Of a DNA stretch of 64,000 nucleotides, positions 42,614-51,079 are shown piece by piece. Where the stretch lies: assembly GCA_035341665.1 (NCBI GenBank), contig DAOQVR010000013.1, forward strand, positions 66,856-130,855, read 5' to 3'. Source of the stretch: DAOQVR01 sp035341665. GTDB taxonomy: Bacteria; Chloroflexota; Anaerolineae; JAAYZQ01. A program made the translations under genes and the position numbers. Numbering within the stretch: position 1 is the stretch's first letter; every line of letters starts with the position of its first letter. The notes under the pieces are model-generated. The model worked only from the letters and a program-made list of their open reading frames with translations. It had not been told where the DNA came from and searched no databases.

Positions 42614-43284
42614 CAGGTACGATCCGTGTCCTGATCGCCGACGATCATGCCATCCTGCGCAAAGGGATCCGCGCACTGTTGAGCACGGAGCCCGACATGG
42701 AGGTGGTGGGGGAGGCCGCCGATGGCCTGGAGACGGTGGCCCGGGGCCGGGCGCTGCGCCCCGACGTCATCCTGATGGACCTGGTCATGCCCAAGATGGA
42801 CGGCATCGAGGCGACTCGCCAGATCGATTCCGAACAACTCGGAGCACGCATCCTGGTGCTGACCAGTTTTGCCGCCGACGATAAGGTCTTTCCCGCCATC
42901 AAGGCCGGGGCGCTGGGCTATATCCTCAAGGACTCGGGCCCGGCCGAGCTCGTGCAGGCCATCCGCCAGGTCTATCGCGGGCAGCCTTCGCTCGAGCCTG
43001 CGGTTGCACTCAAGCTGCTGCATGAGCTCTCTCATCCGCCCCAGCAGCCCCCAAGCCCTGACCCGCTCAGTGAGCGGGAGCTGGAGGTGCTGCGCCTGCT
43101 GGCCCAGGGCAAGAGCAACAAGGAGATAGCGGAATGCCTGGTAATCGCCGAGCTGACGGTGCGCACCCATGTCAGCAATATCTTGGGCAAGCTGCACTTG
43201 GCGAGTCGTACCCAGGCAGCGCTGTGGGCACTGAAGGAGGGGTTGGCTTCGCTGGACGATTTTCCGGCTGGGCTCGGCGAGTAG
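42610..43284 (+). CDS. NarL/FixJ-family response regulator
   Basis: A 224-residue regulator: receiver with phospho-acceptor Asp57 (VILMDLVMPKMDG), Thr in LVLTSF, Lys in YILKDSG, and a LuxR-type helix-turn-helix (LSERELEVLRLLAQGKSNKEIA, then TVRTHVSNILGKLHLASRTQA). The ATG overlaps the kinase stop (ATGA), so the pair is co-translated and is a cognate two-component system. Target genes are unknown; the methyltransferase 22 bases downstream may be co-transcribed. Confidence 0.93.
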   Translation: MTGTIRVLIADDHAILRKGIRALLSTEPDMEVVGEAADGLETVARGRALRPDVILMDLVMPKMDGIEATRQIDSEQLGARILVLTSFAADDKVFPAIKAGALGYILKDSGPAELVQAIRQVYRGQPSLEPAVALKLLHELSHPPQQPPSPDPLSERELEVLRLLAQGKSNKEIAECLVIAELTVRTHVSNILGKLHLASRTQAALWALKEGLASLDDFPAGLGE

Positions 43285-43306
43285 CCGTCCGAGGAGGCAT
43301 CATCCG

Positions 43307-44080
43307 ATGGAACCGGCTTCTGACAGTGAGCATCCGGGTGGCTCGCTGAGCCACGAGCGATTCCCGCGCTCGAGCCGCTACGATCCCAAGTGGATCCTCG
43401 ACAACCAGATGGGACTCAACCCACTCTGGCTGACCGAGTGGGTGTGTGAGCGGATTCCTCTTGCCCCAGGCATGCGTGTCCTGGACCTGGGCTGCGGGAA
43501 GGGCCTGTCCAGCATCTTCCTGGCCAAGGAGTATGCTGTGCAGGTGTGGGCGGTAGACCTTTGGATCGAGCCAACCGAGAACTATGCTCGGTTCTGCCAG
43601 TCTGGTGTTGAAGCTCAGGCTCTCCCGATTCATTCCGATGCCCGCCGCTTACCATTCGCTAGGGAGTACTTTGATGCGGTTATCTGCACGGACGCCTACA
43701 TCTACTTCGGCACAGACGATCTGTACCTGGACTATGTGCGCCAGTTCGTCAAGCCCGGCGGGTGGATCGGGATTTCCGTGCCAGGCTTCATGCGCGAGCT
43801 GCCGGGTGAGCTTCCCGAATACCTCCGGCCCTTTTGGGCGCAAGAGTGCTGGACTTGGCACACGCTCGATTGGTGGCGGTGGCATTGGGAGCGGACAGGT
43901 TTGGTGGATCAGCTGTATGCGGACGTGCTTCCAGATGGTTGGAGGTTGTGGTTGCAGTGGAAAAGAGCCAGGGCAGAGCATGAGGGTGGAACCCCTTCCC
44001 TGACCTCGGACATTCAAGTTCTGGAGGCCGATCAGGGCCAGCTGATGGGTTTTGTGCGGATGGTGGCACGCTCAAAGTGA
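43307..44080 (+). CDS. SAM-dependent methyltransferase
   Basis: A 257-residue class I methyltransferase. The SAM motif MRVLDLGCGKGLSSIFLAKEY (about 56-76), the acidic VDLWIEP strand and DAVICTDAYIYFG are present. Substrate is unknown; the long DPKWILDNQMGLNPLWLTEWV start resembles small-molecule methyltransferases. It follows the NarL regulator by 22 bases and ends ~75 bases before a strong terminator. Confidence 0.85.
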   Translation: MEPASDSEHPGGSLSHERFPRSSRYDPKWILDNQMGLNPLWLTEWVCERIPLAPGMRVLDLGCGKGLSSIFLAKEYAVQVWAVDLWIEPTENYARFCQSGVEAQALPIHSDARRLPFAREYFDAVICTDAYIYFGTDDLYLDYVRQFVKPGGWIGISVPGFMRELPGELPEYLRPFWAQECWTWHTLDWWRWHWERTGLVDQLYADVLPDGWRLWLQWKRARAEHEGGTPSLTSDIQVLEADQGQLMGFVRMVARSK

Positions 44081-44155
44081 ACCGATTGGCGTTCACGATG
44101 AAGGACCTCGCTCTGGCCCAAACGTTGTAGCCCGCACATACCAAGACCGCAGCAG

Positions 44156-44182
44156 AGGACCGCGACCGCGCGGTCCTTTTTT
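44156..44182 (+). terminator. intrinsic terminator
   Basis: AGGACCGCG (44156-44164), loop ACCG, and CGCGGTCCT (44169-44177) form a perfect 9-bp stem followed by a run of T (44177-44182). This ends the kinase-regulator-methyltransferase unit. Confidence 0.9.
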
Positions 44183-44266
44183 GTGAGCCCGGAATCCCCT
44201 TCTCACACGATGACGGCGGCGAAGATATCCGCTATGCTTCACTCGGCAACTGGGAAGGAGGCTGAG

Positions 44267-44641
44267 ATGAGAGAGCATCTGAAGGCAGTTGGCTACATCA
44301 ACCTGATTGCAGGGGCGTTCTACGCAGCCGTGGGCGTGCTGGTGGCGCTTGGGCTCATGCTCAGCCCATGGTTCTACGGCGCGAAGCCCTGGAGCCCTGC
44401 AGATGAGGCCATCGTGTATGTCGTCGTGCTGCTCGCGAGCGCGGTGTTCCTGGCCATCGGCATTCCGAACCTCCTGGCCGGCCTGGCGCTCCTCAGGCAA
44501 AAGGGTTGGGTCCGCACTCCGGCGATTGTCCTGGCAGTCCTTGCGCTGCCGAGCTTTCCGATTGGGACGGTCGCGGGAGTCTACGCCATCTGGGTGCTGA
44601 CGCAGAGAGAGACAGAGCAACTGCTGGCTGCGGCGGCATAG
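44267..44641 (+). CDS. small four-helix membrane protein, unknown
   Basis: A 124-residue protein with about four hydrophobic helices and an Ala-rich tail. It has no recognisable motif. The ATG at 44267 follows GGAAGGAGG with a good spacing and is preferred to longer in-frame starts. The stop lies 11 bases before the receiver gene, so the two may be linked. No function can be given. Confidence 0.7.
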   Translation: MREHLKAVGYINLIAGAFYAAVGVLVALGLMLSPWFYGAKPWSPADEAIVYVVVLLASAVFLAIGIPNLLAGLALLRQKGWVRTPAIVLAVLALPSFPIGTVAGVYAIWVLTQRETEQLLAAAA

Positions 44642-44652
44642 GTGGGCTCTGC

Positions 44653-45024
44653 ATGGGCGAACTACTCCGCATTCTCATCGTTGACGATCAACCGCGTGCT
44701 CGCCAGAGCGCGAGAGCCTTACTGTCTACCTGGCAGCGGGTAGGCACGATTCACGAGGCGGGAAACGGCCGCGAGGCGATGCGCCTGGTCGAGGAGTTCC
44801 GGCCACACTTGGTGCTGATGGATGTTCGAATGCCCGAGATGGATGGGCTGGAGGCCACCAGGCAGATCAGGGCGCGGTGGCCCGAGGTCAAGGTCGTCGT
44901 CCTGTCCGTGTATGTCGAGAACCAGGGCGAGGCGCTCGCCGCCGGCGCCGATGCGTTTGTGAGCAAGGGAGAAGCCTCCGATGCGTTGCTGGGCGTTCTG
45001 GCAGCCATTCTGGAGAAGCATTAA
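44653..45024 (+). CDS. single-domain response regulator (CheY-like)
   Basis: A 123-residue stand-alone receiver with no output domain. The acidic pair is IVDDQ, the phospho-acceptor Asp is in VLMDVRMPEMDGLEA (near residue 57), and the C-terminal Lys is in FVSKGEAS. Its identity to NarL-type receivers suggests it could act in a phosphorelay. No kinase is adjacent except the large one 2 kb upstream on another transcript. Confidence 0.88.
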   Translation: MGELLRILIVDDQPRARQSARALLSTWQRVGTIHEAGNGREAMRLVEEFRPHLVLMDVRMPEMDGLEATRQIRARWPEVKVVVLSVYVENQGEALAAGADAFVSKGEASDALLGVLAAILEKH

Positions 45025-45064
45025 CAAGGGTCAATGATCCTGGATTGGAAAGGAGTGAATCGAC

Positions 45065-45994
45065 ATGTCCGCGAAGATCAAAGTCGTGCGCCTGCTCACG
45101 GGAACTCTGCTGGTCGTCGCCATCGTCGTCGCGACCTTTGCTATGCTGCCGCGCTGGACCCCCACCTGGGGTGCCACGGATGCCGAGGTGGCGCGTGCGC
45201 TGCCCGGCGATGACCTGATTGCGCGCGCCCCGGGCGATACGACCCACGGAGTGACCATCGATGCCCCGCCTGAGGAAGTATGGCCCTGGATCGCCCAGAT
45301 GGGCGACGTCCGCGGCGGATTCTACAGCTACACCTTCATTGAGAACCTGCTTCAGAAGACTGCGGCGGGCGGCGAGGCGGTCTACCACAACGCAAGCCGC
45401 GTCCTGCCCCACTTCCAGAACCCGCAGCCAGGGGATGGCCTGGTCCTGGACTCTTTGCGGGTGCACGCCGTCGAGCCCGGCGAGTGGCTGCTGGCAGCGC
45501 AGAAGTCGGAGGAAGGCGACTTCAACTGGGTATGGCTGTGGCACCTGGAGCCGGTCGGGGCGAGTCAAGCCCGCCTGCTCGTCCGCATGGCCATCCGGCT
45601 GCCCGGGGTGGGCGACAATCCTGTCGTGTCGAAGGTGACAGACCTGGGTGCCTTTGTCATGGGCCGCCGGATGGTCCATGGGCTCAGGCTGCGCGCCGAA
45701 GGGGGGACCGAGCCCGCCGGAATTGAGGCGATCGAGATCCTGCTCTGGGTGGCTGCCCTGGCCGTCGGAATCGGCGCCGCGGCCCTCTTCGTGACGCACC
45801 GCGCCTGGCTGGCACCCCTTCTTCTCGGGCTCGCCGCCCTGCTCACTCTCATCTGGTTCACTGCCGGGCAGCCCTCGGTCTGGCTGCGGATCCTGCTGGA
45901 CATCGCTTTGCTGGCGCTCCTCGGGTGGGTGGCGAGGCGGGCGCCGAAGGCGGCGGGCATGACGTCCCAGGGAGTGCCGAGTGCCGCTTCTTGA
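45065..45994 (+). CDS. SRPBCC-domain protein with C-terminal membrane helices
   Basis: A 309-residue protein. The N-terminus has a membrane anchor (about 8-30), a START/SRPBCC ligand-binding-like domain (about 60-225, with IDAPPEEVWPWIAQMGDVRGGFYSY), and three hydrophobic helices at the end (about 230-295). SRPBCC domains bind hydrophobic ligands or catalyse cyclase reactions; none of these is proven. It precedes the flavoprotein gene by 58 bases and may belong to the redox cluster. Confidence 0.75.
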   Translation: MSAKIKVVRLLTGTLLVVAIVVATFAMLPRWTPTWGATDAEVARALPGDDLIARAPGDTTHGVTIDAPPEEVWPWIAQMGDVRGGFYSYTFIENLLQKTAAGGEAVYHNASRVLPHFQNPQPGDGLVLDSLRVHAVEPGEWLLAAQKSEEGDFNWVWLWHLEPVGASQARLLVRMAIRLPGVGDNPVVSKVTDLGAFVMGRRMVHGLRLRAEGGTEPAGIEAIEILLWVAALAVGIGAAALFVTHRAWLAPLLLGLAALLTLIWFTAGQPSVWLRILLDIALLALLGWVARRAPKAAGMTSQGVPSAAS

Positions 45995-46051
45995 CGATGA
46001 CAAGTGGGGTTGGTCATGCTACGGCGGGGCCATGGTCCGGAGGGTGAAAAC

Positions 46052-46903
46052 ATGAAGAAGGTCACCGCATTCGTTGGAAGCGCCCGCAGGAAGCACACGT
46101 ACGAGGCGGTCGTGCAGTTCCTGGGCCACTTGCGGTCGCTGGGCGAGATCGAGGCCGAAACCGTACGCCTGCACGACTACCGGCTCGAGTACCGCCGAGG
46201 CTGCAAGGTATGCTTCGCAAAGGGCGAGGAGCACTGTCCCTTGAAGGACGACCGGGATCTGCTCGTCGAGAAGATGACAGACTCGGATGGAGTCGTTTTT
46301 GCCTCGCCGAACTATTCGATTCAGTTATCCGGCATGATGAAGACATTTCTCGACAGGTTGGGGTTCGCCATGCACCGCCCGCGCTTTTTCGGAAAGACCT
46401 TTACCAGCATCGTCACCCAGGGCGTTGGCTTTGGCGGCAAGATCGTTGACTATCTCGACTTTGCCGCGAAGTGCGTGGGCTATACCACCGTGAAGGGTAT
46501 CTGCTTCACGGCGCTCGAGCCGATGACTCTGCGGGAGGGGCAGATACTGGATCGGATCCTTGCCGGGCACGCCAGGCGGTACCCTGCCAGCCTGGAAGGG
46601 CCTGGCTATCCGGCGCCATCGCTCCTCATGCTCATGGGCTTCCGCATGGCGCGCACGAGCATCAGGCTCGAGCTCGACGACAGCAGCCGCGACTACCAGT
46701 ACTTTGCAGAGAAAGGCTGGCTCGAATCCGACTACTCCTATCCCACTCACCTCGGGTCGCTGAAGAAGGGATCTGGCAAGGTCTTTGACGCCATGCAGGT
46801 GAGGAGGACGAAAGCCAGGCACGCGCAGCCGATGGTGGGTGACGCTCGGGCGCTCGCCGGCCAGGCCCGCACCCGACGGGCAACTCGGAAAAGGGAGGGC
46901 TAG
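46052..46903 (+). CDS. flavodoxin-like NAD(P)H-dependent FMN reductase
   Basis: A 283-residue flavodoxin-fold protein. The N-terminal AFVGSARRKHTYE loop binds FMN phosphate, CKVCFAKGEEHCPLKDD is the cysteine segment of iron-sulfur-flavoprotein/NAD(P)H oxidoreductase families, and SPNYSIQLSGMMKTFLDR forms the second flavin loop. A basic C-terminal tail follows. The ATG at 46052 is preferred because it begins the first beta strand. It is one base apart from the apbE ATG and may pass electrons to the flavinylated proteins that follow. Confidence 0.8.
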   Translation: MKKVTAFVGSARRKHTYEAVVQFLGHLRSLGEIEAETVRLHDYRLEYRRGCKVCFAKGEEHCPLKDDRDLLVEKMTDSDGVVFASPNYSIQLSGMMKTFLDRLGFAMHRPRFFGKTFTSIVTQGVGFGGKIVDYLDFAAKCVGYTTVKGICFTALEPMTLREGQILDRILAGHARRYPASLEGPGYPAPSLLMLMGFRMARTSIRLELDDSSRDYQYFAEKGWLESDYSYPTHLGSLKKGSGKVFDAMQVRRTKARHAQPMVGDARALAGQARTRRATRKREG

Positions 46904-46904
46904 G

Positions 46905-47876
46905 ATGTCCCCCGAGAATCGGCCGGCTGCTCAGGTGACCCAGCCCGCGATGGGCACGGTCATGACGCACCGGGCCTTTGGCCCGCGCGGCGAAGACAGC
47001 ATCGCCGCCGTCTGCAGGGAAGTCGCTCGTATAGAAGGGCTGCTCAGCCGTTTCTTGCCCGGCAGCGAGGTCAACCTGGTGAACCGGTCGGCAGGGAGGG
47101 GCAGTGAGAGGGTCGGCCGCGAGACCTTTGACGTCCTGTCGGAGGCGGTGGCGTTCTCAAAGAGCTTTCCAGGCTGCTTTGACGCCACTGTCGGCCCGCT
47201 GGTCACCCTGTGGCGCATCGCGAGGGAATCCGCGGCCCTACCTGATGAGCCTGGCATCCAGAGGGCGCTCTCTCTGGTCAACTTCCGTGACTTGATCCTG
47301 CATCCGGCGCAGAGAAGTGCCGGGTTGAGGAAAGCCGGGCAGTCCATCGACCTGGGAGGGATCGGGAAGGGATTCGCCGGCGACAGGATCGTGGAGATCT
47401 ACAGGAGACTCGGCATCTCTTCGGCCTGCTCGAACCTCGGCGGAAATGTGGTCACCGTCGGGGCCAAGCCGGACGGCAGCCCATGGCACATCGGGATCCA
47501 GCATCCGCGGCACGAAGACACGGTAATCGGGTCAGTCTCTGTGGTGGGCCAGACGGTGGTGACATCCGGGGACTATCAGCGGTACTTCACGGATGGCCAG
47601 GGCAAGAGGCACCACCATATACTGGACCCGCGGACGGGATATCCCGCGCAGTCTGGGCTGGTCAGCGTTACGGTTGTCTCGGATCGGCCGATCGCAGCAG
47701 ATGCGCTCTCGACGATCCTGTTCGTGGCCGGAATGGACAGAGGGCTCGAGTTTCTGAAGGGCTTTCTTCGCACCGGCGCCGTTTTCGTAGACGCGGACCT
47801 GCGCGTCTACATAACGCAAGGGCTGAGAGGCCGCTTTCAGGCGGCCGAGGGCATCGATGCGACAGTTCTGCACTAG
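46905..47876 (+). CDS. apbE: FAD:protein FMN transferase ApbE
   Basis: A 323-residue flavin transferase that attaches FMN to a Thr or Ser of extracytosolic target proteins. Family segments are AMGTVMTHRAFG, FSKSFPGCFDATVGPLV, IDLGGIGKGFAGDRIV, SNLGGNVVTVG, TSGDYQRYF and HHILDPRTGYPAQ, with the metal-binding Asp/Ser region ADALSTILFVAGM. No lipoprotein signal is seen at this start, so secretion is uncertain. It lies between the flavoprotein and two FMN-binding domain proteins that carry its recognition motif. Confidence 0.93.
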   Translation: MSPENRPAAQVTQPAMGTVMTHRAFGPRGEDSIAAVCREVARIEGLLSRFLPGSEVNLVNRSAGRGSERVGRETFDVLSEAVAFSKSFPGCFDATVGPLVTLWRIARESAALPDEPGIQRALSLVNFRDLILHPAQRSAGLRKAGQSIDLGGIGKGFAGDRIVEIYRRLGISSACSNLGGNVVTVGAKPDGSPWHIGIQHPRHEDTVIGSVSVVGQTVVTSGDYQRYFTDGQGKRHHHILDPRTGYPAQSGLVSVTVVSDRPIAADALSTILFVAGMDRGLEFLKGFLRTGAVFVDADLRVYITQGLRGRFQAAEGIDATVLH

Positions 47877-47897
47877 CGGAGAAAGGAGAAGAAAAGC

Positions 47898-48305
47898 ATG
47901 GTCGGTCTGTGGATTGCGCTTGGCGTTGTGGCCGCCTTGGGTGCGGCCGGCGGGATTGGTTGGTCGCTCCTGATGAAGGAGCACCGAGAGGCCAGAGGCC
48001 TACCGCTGGATGCTGTGGATTTCAGCATTCTCAGGGATGGCAGCTATCGCGGGCTGTATGAGGGCGGCATGTACAAGTGGCGCCGTAACGAGTGCGACGT
48101 CACGGTGGCAGGCGGCAGGGTGACCGCCATCCAGCTCACGGCAAGTAAGGACCCGGGCCGTGAGAATACGACGGTGCAGCCGCTCTACGACCGGGTCATC
48201 CACGCGCAATCGCTGCAGGTGGACACCATCAGCGGCGCGACGCTGACCTCGAAGGCCTACCTTCAGGCAGTGGAAAACGCGCTGCTCCAGGCGCAGGGCG
48301 ACTAG
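47898..48305 (+). CDS. FMN-binding domain protein, membrane-anchored (copy 1)
   Basis: A 135-residue protein with one N-terminal membrane helix and a small FMN-binding domain outside the membrane. The DTISGAT motif places the ApbE target at Thr115. It should carry covalent FMN and shuttle electrons outside the cytoplasmic membrane. Adjacent apbE and a tandem paralogue support this. Starts at ATG 47898 after GGAGAAAGGAG. Confidence 0.9.
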   Translation: MVGLWIALGVVAALGAAGGIGWSLLMKEHREARGLPLDAVDFSILRDGSYRGLYEGGMYKWRRNECDVTVAGGRVTAIQLTASKDPGRENTTVQPLYDRVIHAQSLQVDTISGATLTSKAYLQAVENALLQAQGD

Positions 48306-48338
48306 GAACTCGACCCTGGGAAGAAGGAGAGAAGCGCT

Positions 48339-48794
48339 ATGGCCGAGAACGAGAGCGGAGCGCAGAAAAAGAGAGGACGAAGGCTGTTCAAGGGTTGTGC
48401 GATCGTAGTGCTGATCCTTGTGGCCGTGTTGGCCATTGGCGGGACGATCGGCTGGTCGCTTCTGGCCAAGGAGCATCGCGAAGCCAGAAGCCTGCCGCTG
48501 AATGCCGTCGATTTCGGCAAGCTGAAGGACGACGGCGTCTATCACGGCGTGTACGCGGGTGGGATGTATGAGTGGCGGTACAACAAGTGCGAGGTCACGC
48601 TGAAGGACGGCAGGGTGGCTGCGATCCAGCTTGTGGGGAGCAAGGACCCGGGCCGCGAGAATGCCAAGGTCCAGCCGCTCTACGACCGGGTCATCCAGGT
48701 GCAGTCACTCCAGGTGGATACCATCAGCGGCGCAACGCTGACCTCAAAGGCGTATCTCCAGTGCATAGAGAACGCGCTGTCGCAGGCCCAATAG
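48339..48794 (+). CDS. FMN-binding domain protein, membrane-anchored (copy 2)
   Basis: A 151-residue tandem paralogue of the preceding gene. It has an extra basic N-terminal segment (about 1-20), a membrane helix, GWSLLAKEHREARSLPLNAVDF shared with copy 1, and DTISGAT with Thr133 as the expected FMN attachment site. The two copies could act as successive carriers. SD GGAGAG lies upstream. Confidence 0.9.
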   Translation: MAENESGAQKKRGRRLFKGCAIVVLILVAVLAIGGTIGWSLLAKEHREARSLPLNAVDFGKLKDDGVYHGVYAGGMYEWRYNKCEVTLKDGRVAAIQLVGSKDPGRENAKVQPLYDRVIQVQSLQVDTISGATLTSKAYLQCIENALSQAQ

Positions 48795-48821
48795 GAAAAG
48801 ATCAGAAGAGGAGGGAAACCA

Positions 48822-49481
48822 ATGGCTGAGATCAATGACTATGCTGCTCGTCTTCAAATCGACTACCCGGAAAAGCTGGACAGGCTGACATCCTTCTTCC
48901 GCCTGCTGTGGATCATTCCCATCGCCGTCATCTTTGGCCTGATCTCGGGGGCCGGCGAGACGGTCACCTACACGGTCATCCTCAACGAAGCCGGCCAAGT
49001 CGTGGAAAAGACCCGCGACGCGGCCGGAGGGCTGGTGAGCGGTCTGGCGGCCGCCACGGCTCTGATGATCCTCTTTCGACGGCGTTATCCGCGCTGGTGG
49101 TTCGACTTTGCCCGCGAATTGACGCGCTTCGGGTACAGGGTGGGCGCCTACGCCTGCTTGCTCACAGACCAATACCCTTCGACCGTCGAAGAGCAAGCCG
49201 TCCACCTCGAGATCGACTACCCGGACGTGGAAAGGGACCTCAACCAGTGGATGCCCCTGGTGAAGTGGTTTCTCGCAATCCCGCATTATATCGTGCTGGC
49301 GTTCCTCGCAATCGGCGCATGGTTCGCCGTGGTTGCTTCCTGGTTCGCCATTCTCTTCACTGGGCAGTACCCGAGAGGGCTGTTCGATTATGTCGTCGGA
49401 GTGGTCCGCTGGGGCCTGCGCGTCAACGCCTACGTGTCCCTGCTGGTGACGGATCGCTATCCGCCATTCAGCCTGAGCTAG
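48822..49481 (+). CDS. DUF4389 membrane protein
   Basis: A 219-residue protein with four predicted membrane helices arranged as two related halves, each carrying a QIDYPEKLDRLTSFFRLLW- or EIDYPDVERDLNQWMPLVKW-type amphipathic segment followed by hydrophobic helices and a Tyr/Phe-rich end. DUF4389 proteins are often found beside flavinylated redox proteins. ATG 48822 follows GAGGAGGG. It is last in the cluster, and a hairpin lies 43 bases beyond. Confidence 0.8.
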   Translation: MAEINDYAARLQIDYPEKLDRLTSFFRLLWIIPIAVIFGLISGAGETVTYTVILNEAGQVVEKTRDAAGGLVSGLAAATALMILFRRRYPRWWFDFARELTRFGYRVGAYACLLTDQYPSTVEEQAVHLEIDYPDVERDLNQWMPLVKWFLAIPHYIVLAFLAIGAWFAVVASWFAILFTGQYPRGLFDYVVGVVRWGLRVNAYVSLLVTDRYPPFSLS

Positions 49482-49523
49482 CGTGCATGGCTTGGGCGAG
49501 ATGTGGATTTGCGCTCAAGGAAC

Positions 49524-49553
49524 CCGGCTGAGAGCGAACCCGTTATCAGCCGG
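49524..49553 (+). terminator. 8-bp hairpin after DUF4389 gene
   Basis: CCGGCTGA (49524-49531) and TCAGCCGG (49546-49553) pair with a 14-base loop. No T-tract follows, so termination is uncertain. The rest of 49482-49629 holds nothing recognisable. Confidence 0.4.
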
Positions 49554-49629
49554 TCCTAGTAGGGAGAGCGGCTCGGCCGTTGCTCTCGACGGATGACCGC
49601 AGATGAGAAAGGCATGTTAGTCCGGCCCA

Positions 49630-50859
49630 TTGAGTGCACAGAGGGGGAGGCGGTCTTTCGGTGTTTTGGTTGCGCTGGCGACTTGTATCGCCTTGCAGAT
49701 GACCGGCTTTGCCATGGTTCTGCCGCTGTTTGGTCGCCGCTTCGAGGGCTTTGGGGCGGGTGTGCAGGCCCTCGCGGCGAGTGACATGGCCTATTCTCTC
49801 ACCGGCATCCTTGCCGCGCCCCTCACCGGGATGCTGGCCGACCGCTTCGGGCGCCGGTCCATCATCCTGGTTTCGCTTGTGGGCAATGTCCTGGCATTCT
49901 GTGGATATCTGCTCGTCCCCTTCGCCTGGTTGCTCATTCTGCTCCGCGGCCTGGCGGGAGTCTCTACTGCCGGGCTGGTCCCAGCCACGATGAGTATCGT
50001 CGGCGACCTGGCCCCGGAAGACCGGCGCGCGCAGTGGATTGGCATTATCATAGGCAGCGCCTCAGCCGGGCACGTCGTCGGTCCGTTACTGGGTGGGCAG
50101 CTCTACGACCGTTTCGGCTTCGTCGTGCCGTTTGCCGCTTCACTTGCGACGGCCATTGGCGCGCTGCTCCTCGCAGGATTTCTGATCCCCGAGACGTACA
50201 CCGCTGCCGTCCAGCGCAGTCGCTCGCGCTTGGCCTGGTCGCTTGGACGGCGGGCGCTGCCCGCCCGGTCTACGTTCTTGATGCTGATGCTTATCACCTT
50301 TGGTGCAATGTTCGCCTGGGCGTTCATCCTCCCACAGCTCATGTTCTACGGCTACGATGATCTGGCCTGGACCTCGGCCCTGATGGGGCTGGTCTGGAGC
50401 GCCTATGGCGTGGCCTTCATGCTCGGCGAGTTTGCCCTTGGCCGGCTCAGCGACCGCCATGGGCGCAAGCCTGTGCTGCTGCTGGGGCTGGTGCTGTTCT
50501 TGGCCCCATTCGTTGGCTTGGTCGCTTTCCACAATCTGGCCTGGAACGCGGTGAGCTTTGTACTGGGTGGGCTGGGCAATGCCCTCTACGACCCCGCTCT
50601 GAGCGCCAGTATCCTCGACATGGCGCCGCCTGAGTGTACCGCGGCCACGATGGGGCTCAAGGGCCCAGCCGGCTCGCTTGGGAACCTACTTGGTCCCGCG
50701 TTGGTGGTGCTGATTACGCCCTTGGCCGGGCCGAGGGTTGTGTTCCTGATTGCCACCGCCCTGGTGGCTGTAGTCACGCTGGCTGCCGGGCTGGCCTTGC
50801 GCCTCCCCTGCATGTCCGGCGTTGCTCATCAAATCTCACGGGCCGCCGTCGAGCGGTGA
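49630..50859 (+). CDS. MFS transporter
   Basis: A 409-residue, 12-helix major facilitator with the loop-2/3 motif GMLADRFGRRS and its counterpart GRLSDRHGRKP. DHA1-type exporters resemble it. The start is uncertain: TTG 49630 opens the frame, but the purine-rich GGGGGAGG lies just after it, and a downstream TTG is possible. It is followed 10 bases later by the small cysteine protein gene. Substrate unknown. Confidence 0.85.
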   Translation: MSAQRGRRSFGVLVALATCIALQMTGFAMVLPLFGRRFEGFGAGVQALAASDMAYSLTGILAAPLTGMLADRFGRRSIILVSLVGNVLAFCGYLLVPFAWLLILLRGLAGVSTAGLVPATMSIVGDLAPEDRRAQWIGIIIGSASAGHVVGPLLGGQLYDRFGFVVPFAASLATAIGALLLAGFLIPETYTAAVQRSRSRLAWSLGRRALPARSTFLMLMLITFGAMFAWAFILPQLMFYGYDDLAWTSALMGLVWSAYGVAFMLGEFALGRLSDRHGRKPVLLLGLVLFLAPFVGLVAFHNLAWNAVSFVLGGLGNALYDPALSASILDMAPPECTAATMGLKGPAGSLGNLLGPALVVLITPLAGPRVVFLIATALVAVVTLAAGLALRLPCMSGVAHQISRAAVER

Positions 50860-50869
50860 GGAGGAAAGA

Positions 50870-51079
50870 GTGAAAGCGAAGCGTATGCCGACCTCTGAGG
50901 AGACCTTCCGTTGCGAAACCTGCCCCATGCGCCGGAAGGCTGATGCCAATCCCAAGACCTTCATGGCGCGCCTGTGGCGCTGGCACACCGGCTGGTGCCC
51001 TGCCTGGAAAGCCTATCGGGCCCATCTGGCCGAACAGCCGGAGCAGCAGCAAAAAGCCGGAGGAGTGTCAGATGGCTGA
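50870..51079 (+). CDS. small Cys-containing protein, unknown
   Basis: A 69-residue protein from GTG 50870, which follows AGGAGGA at a 5-base spacing. It has an FRCETCPMRR segment and a later WCPAW, so three cysteines of which two form a CxxC; they could bind a metal. It overlaps the next gene by 8 bases, supporting that it is real. No family is recognised. Confidence 0.6.
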   Translation: MKAKRMPTSEETFRCETCPMRRKADANPKTFMARLWRWHTGWCPAWKAYRAHLAEQPEQQQKAGGVSDG

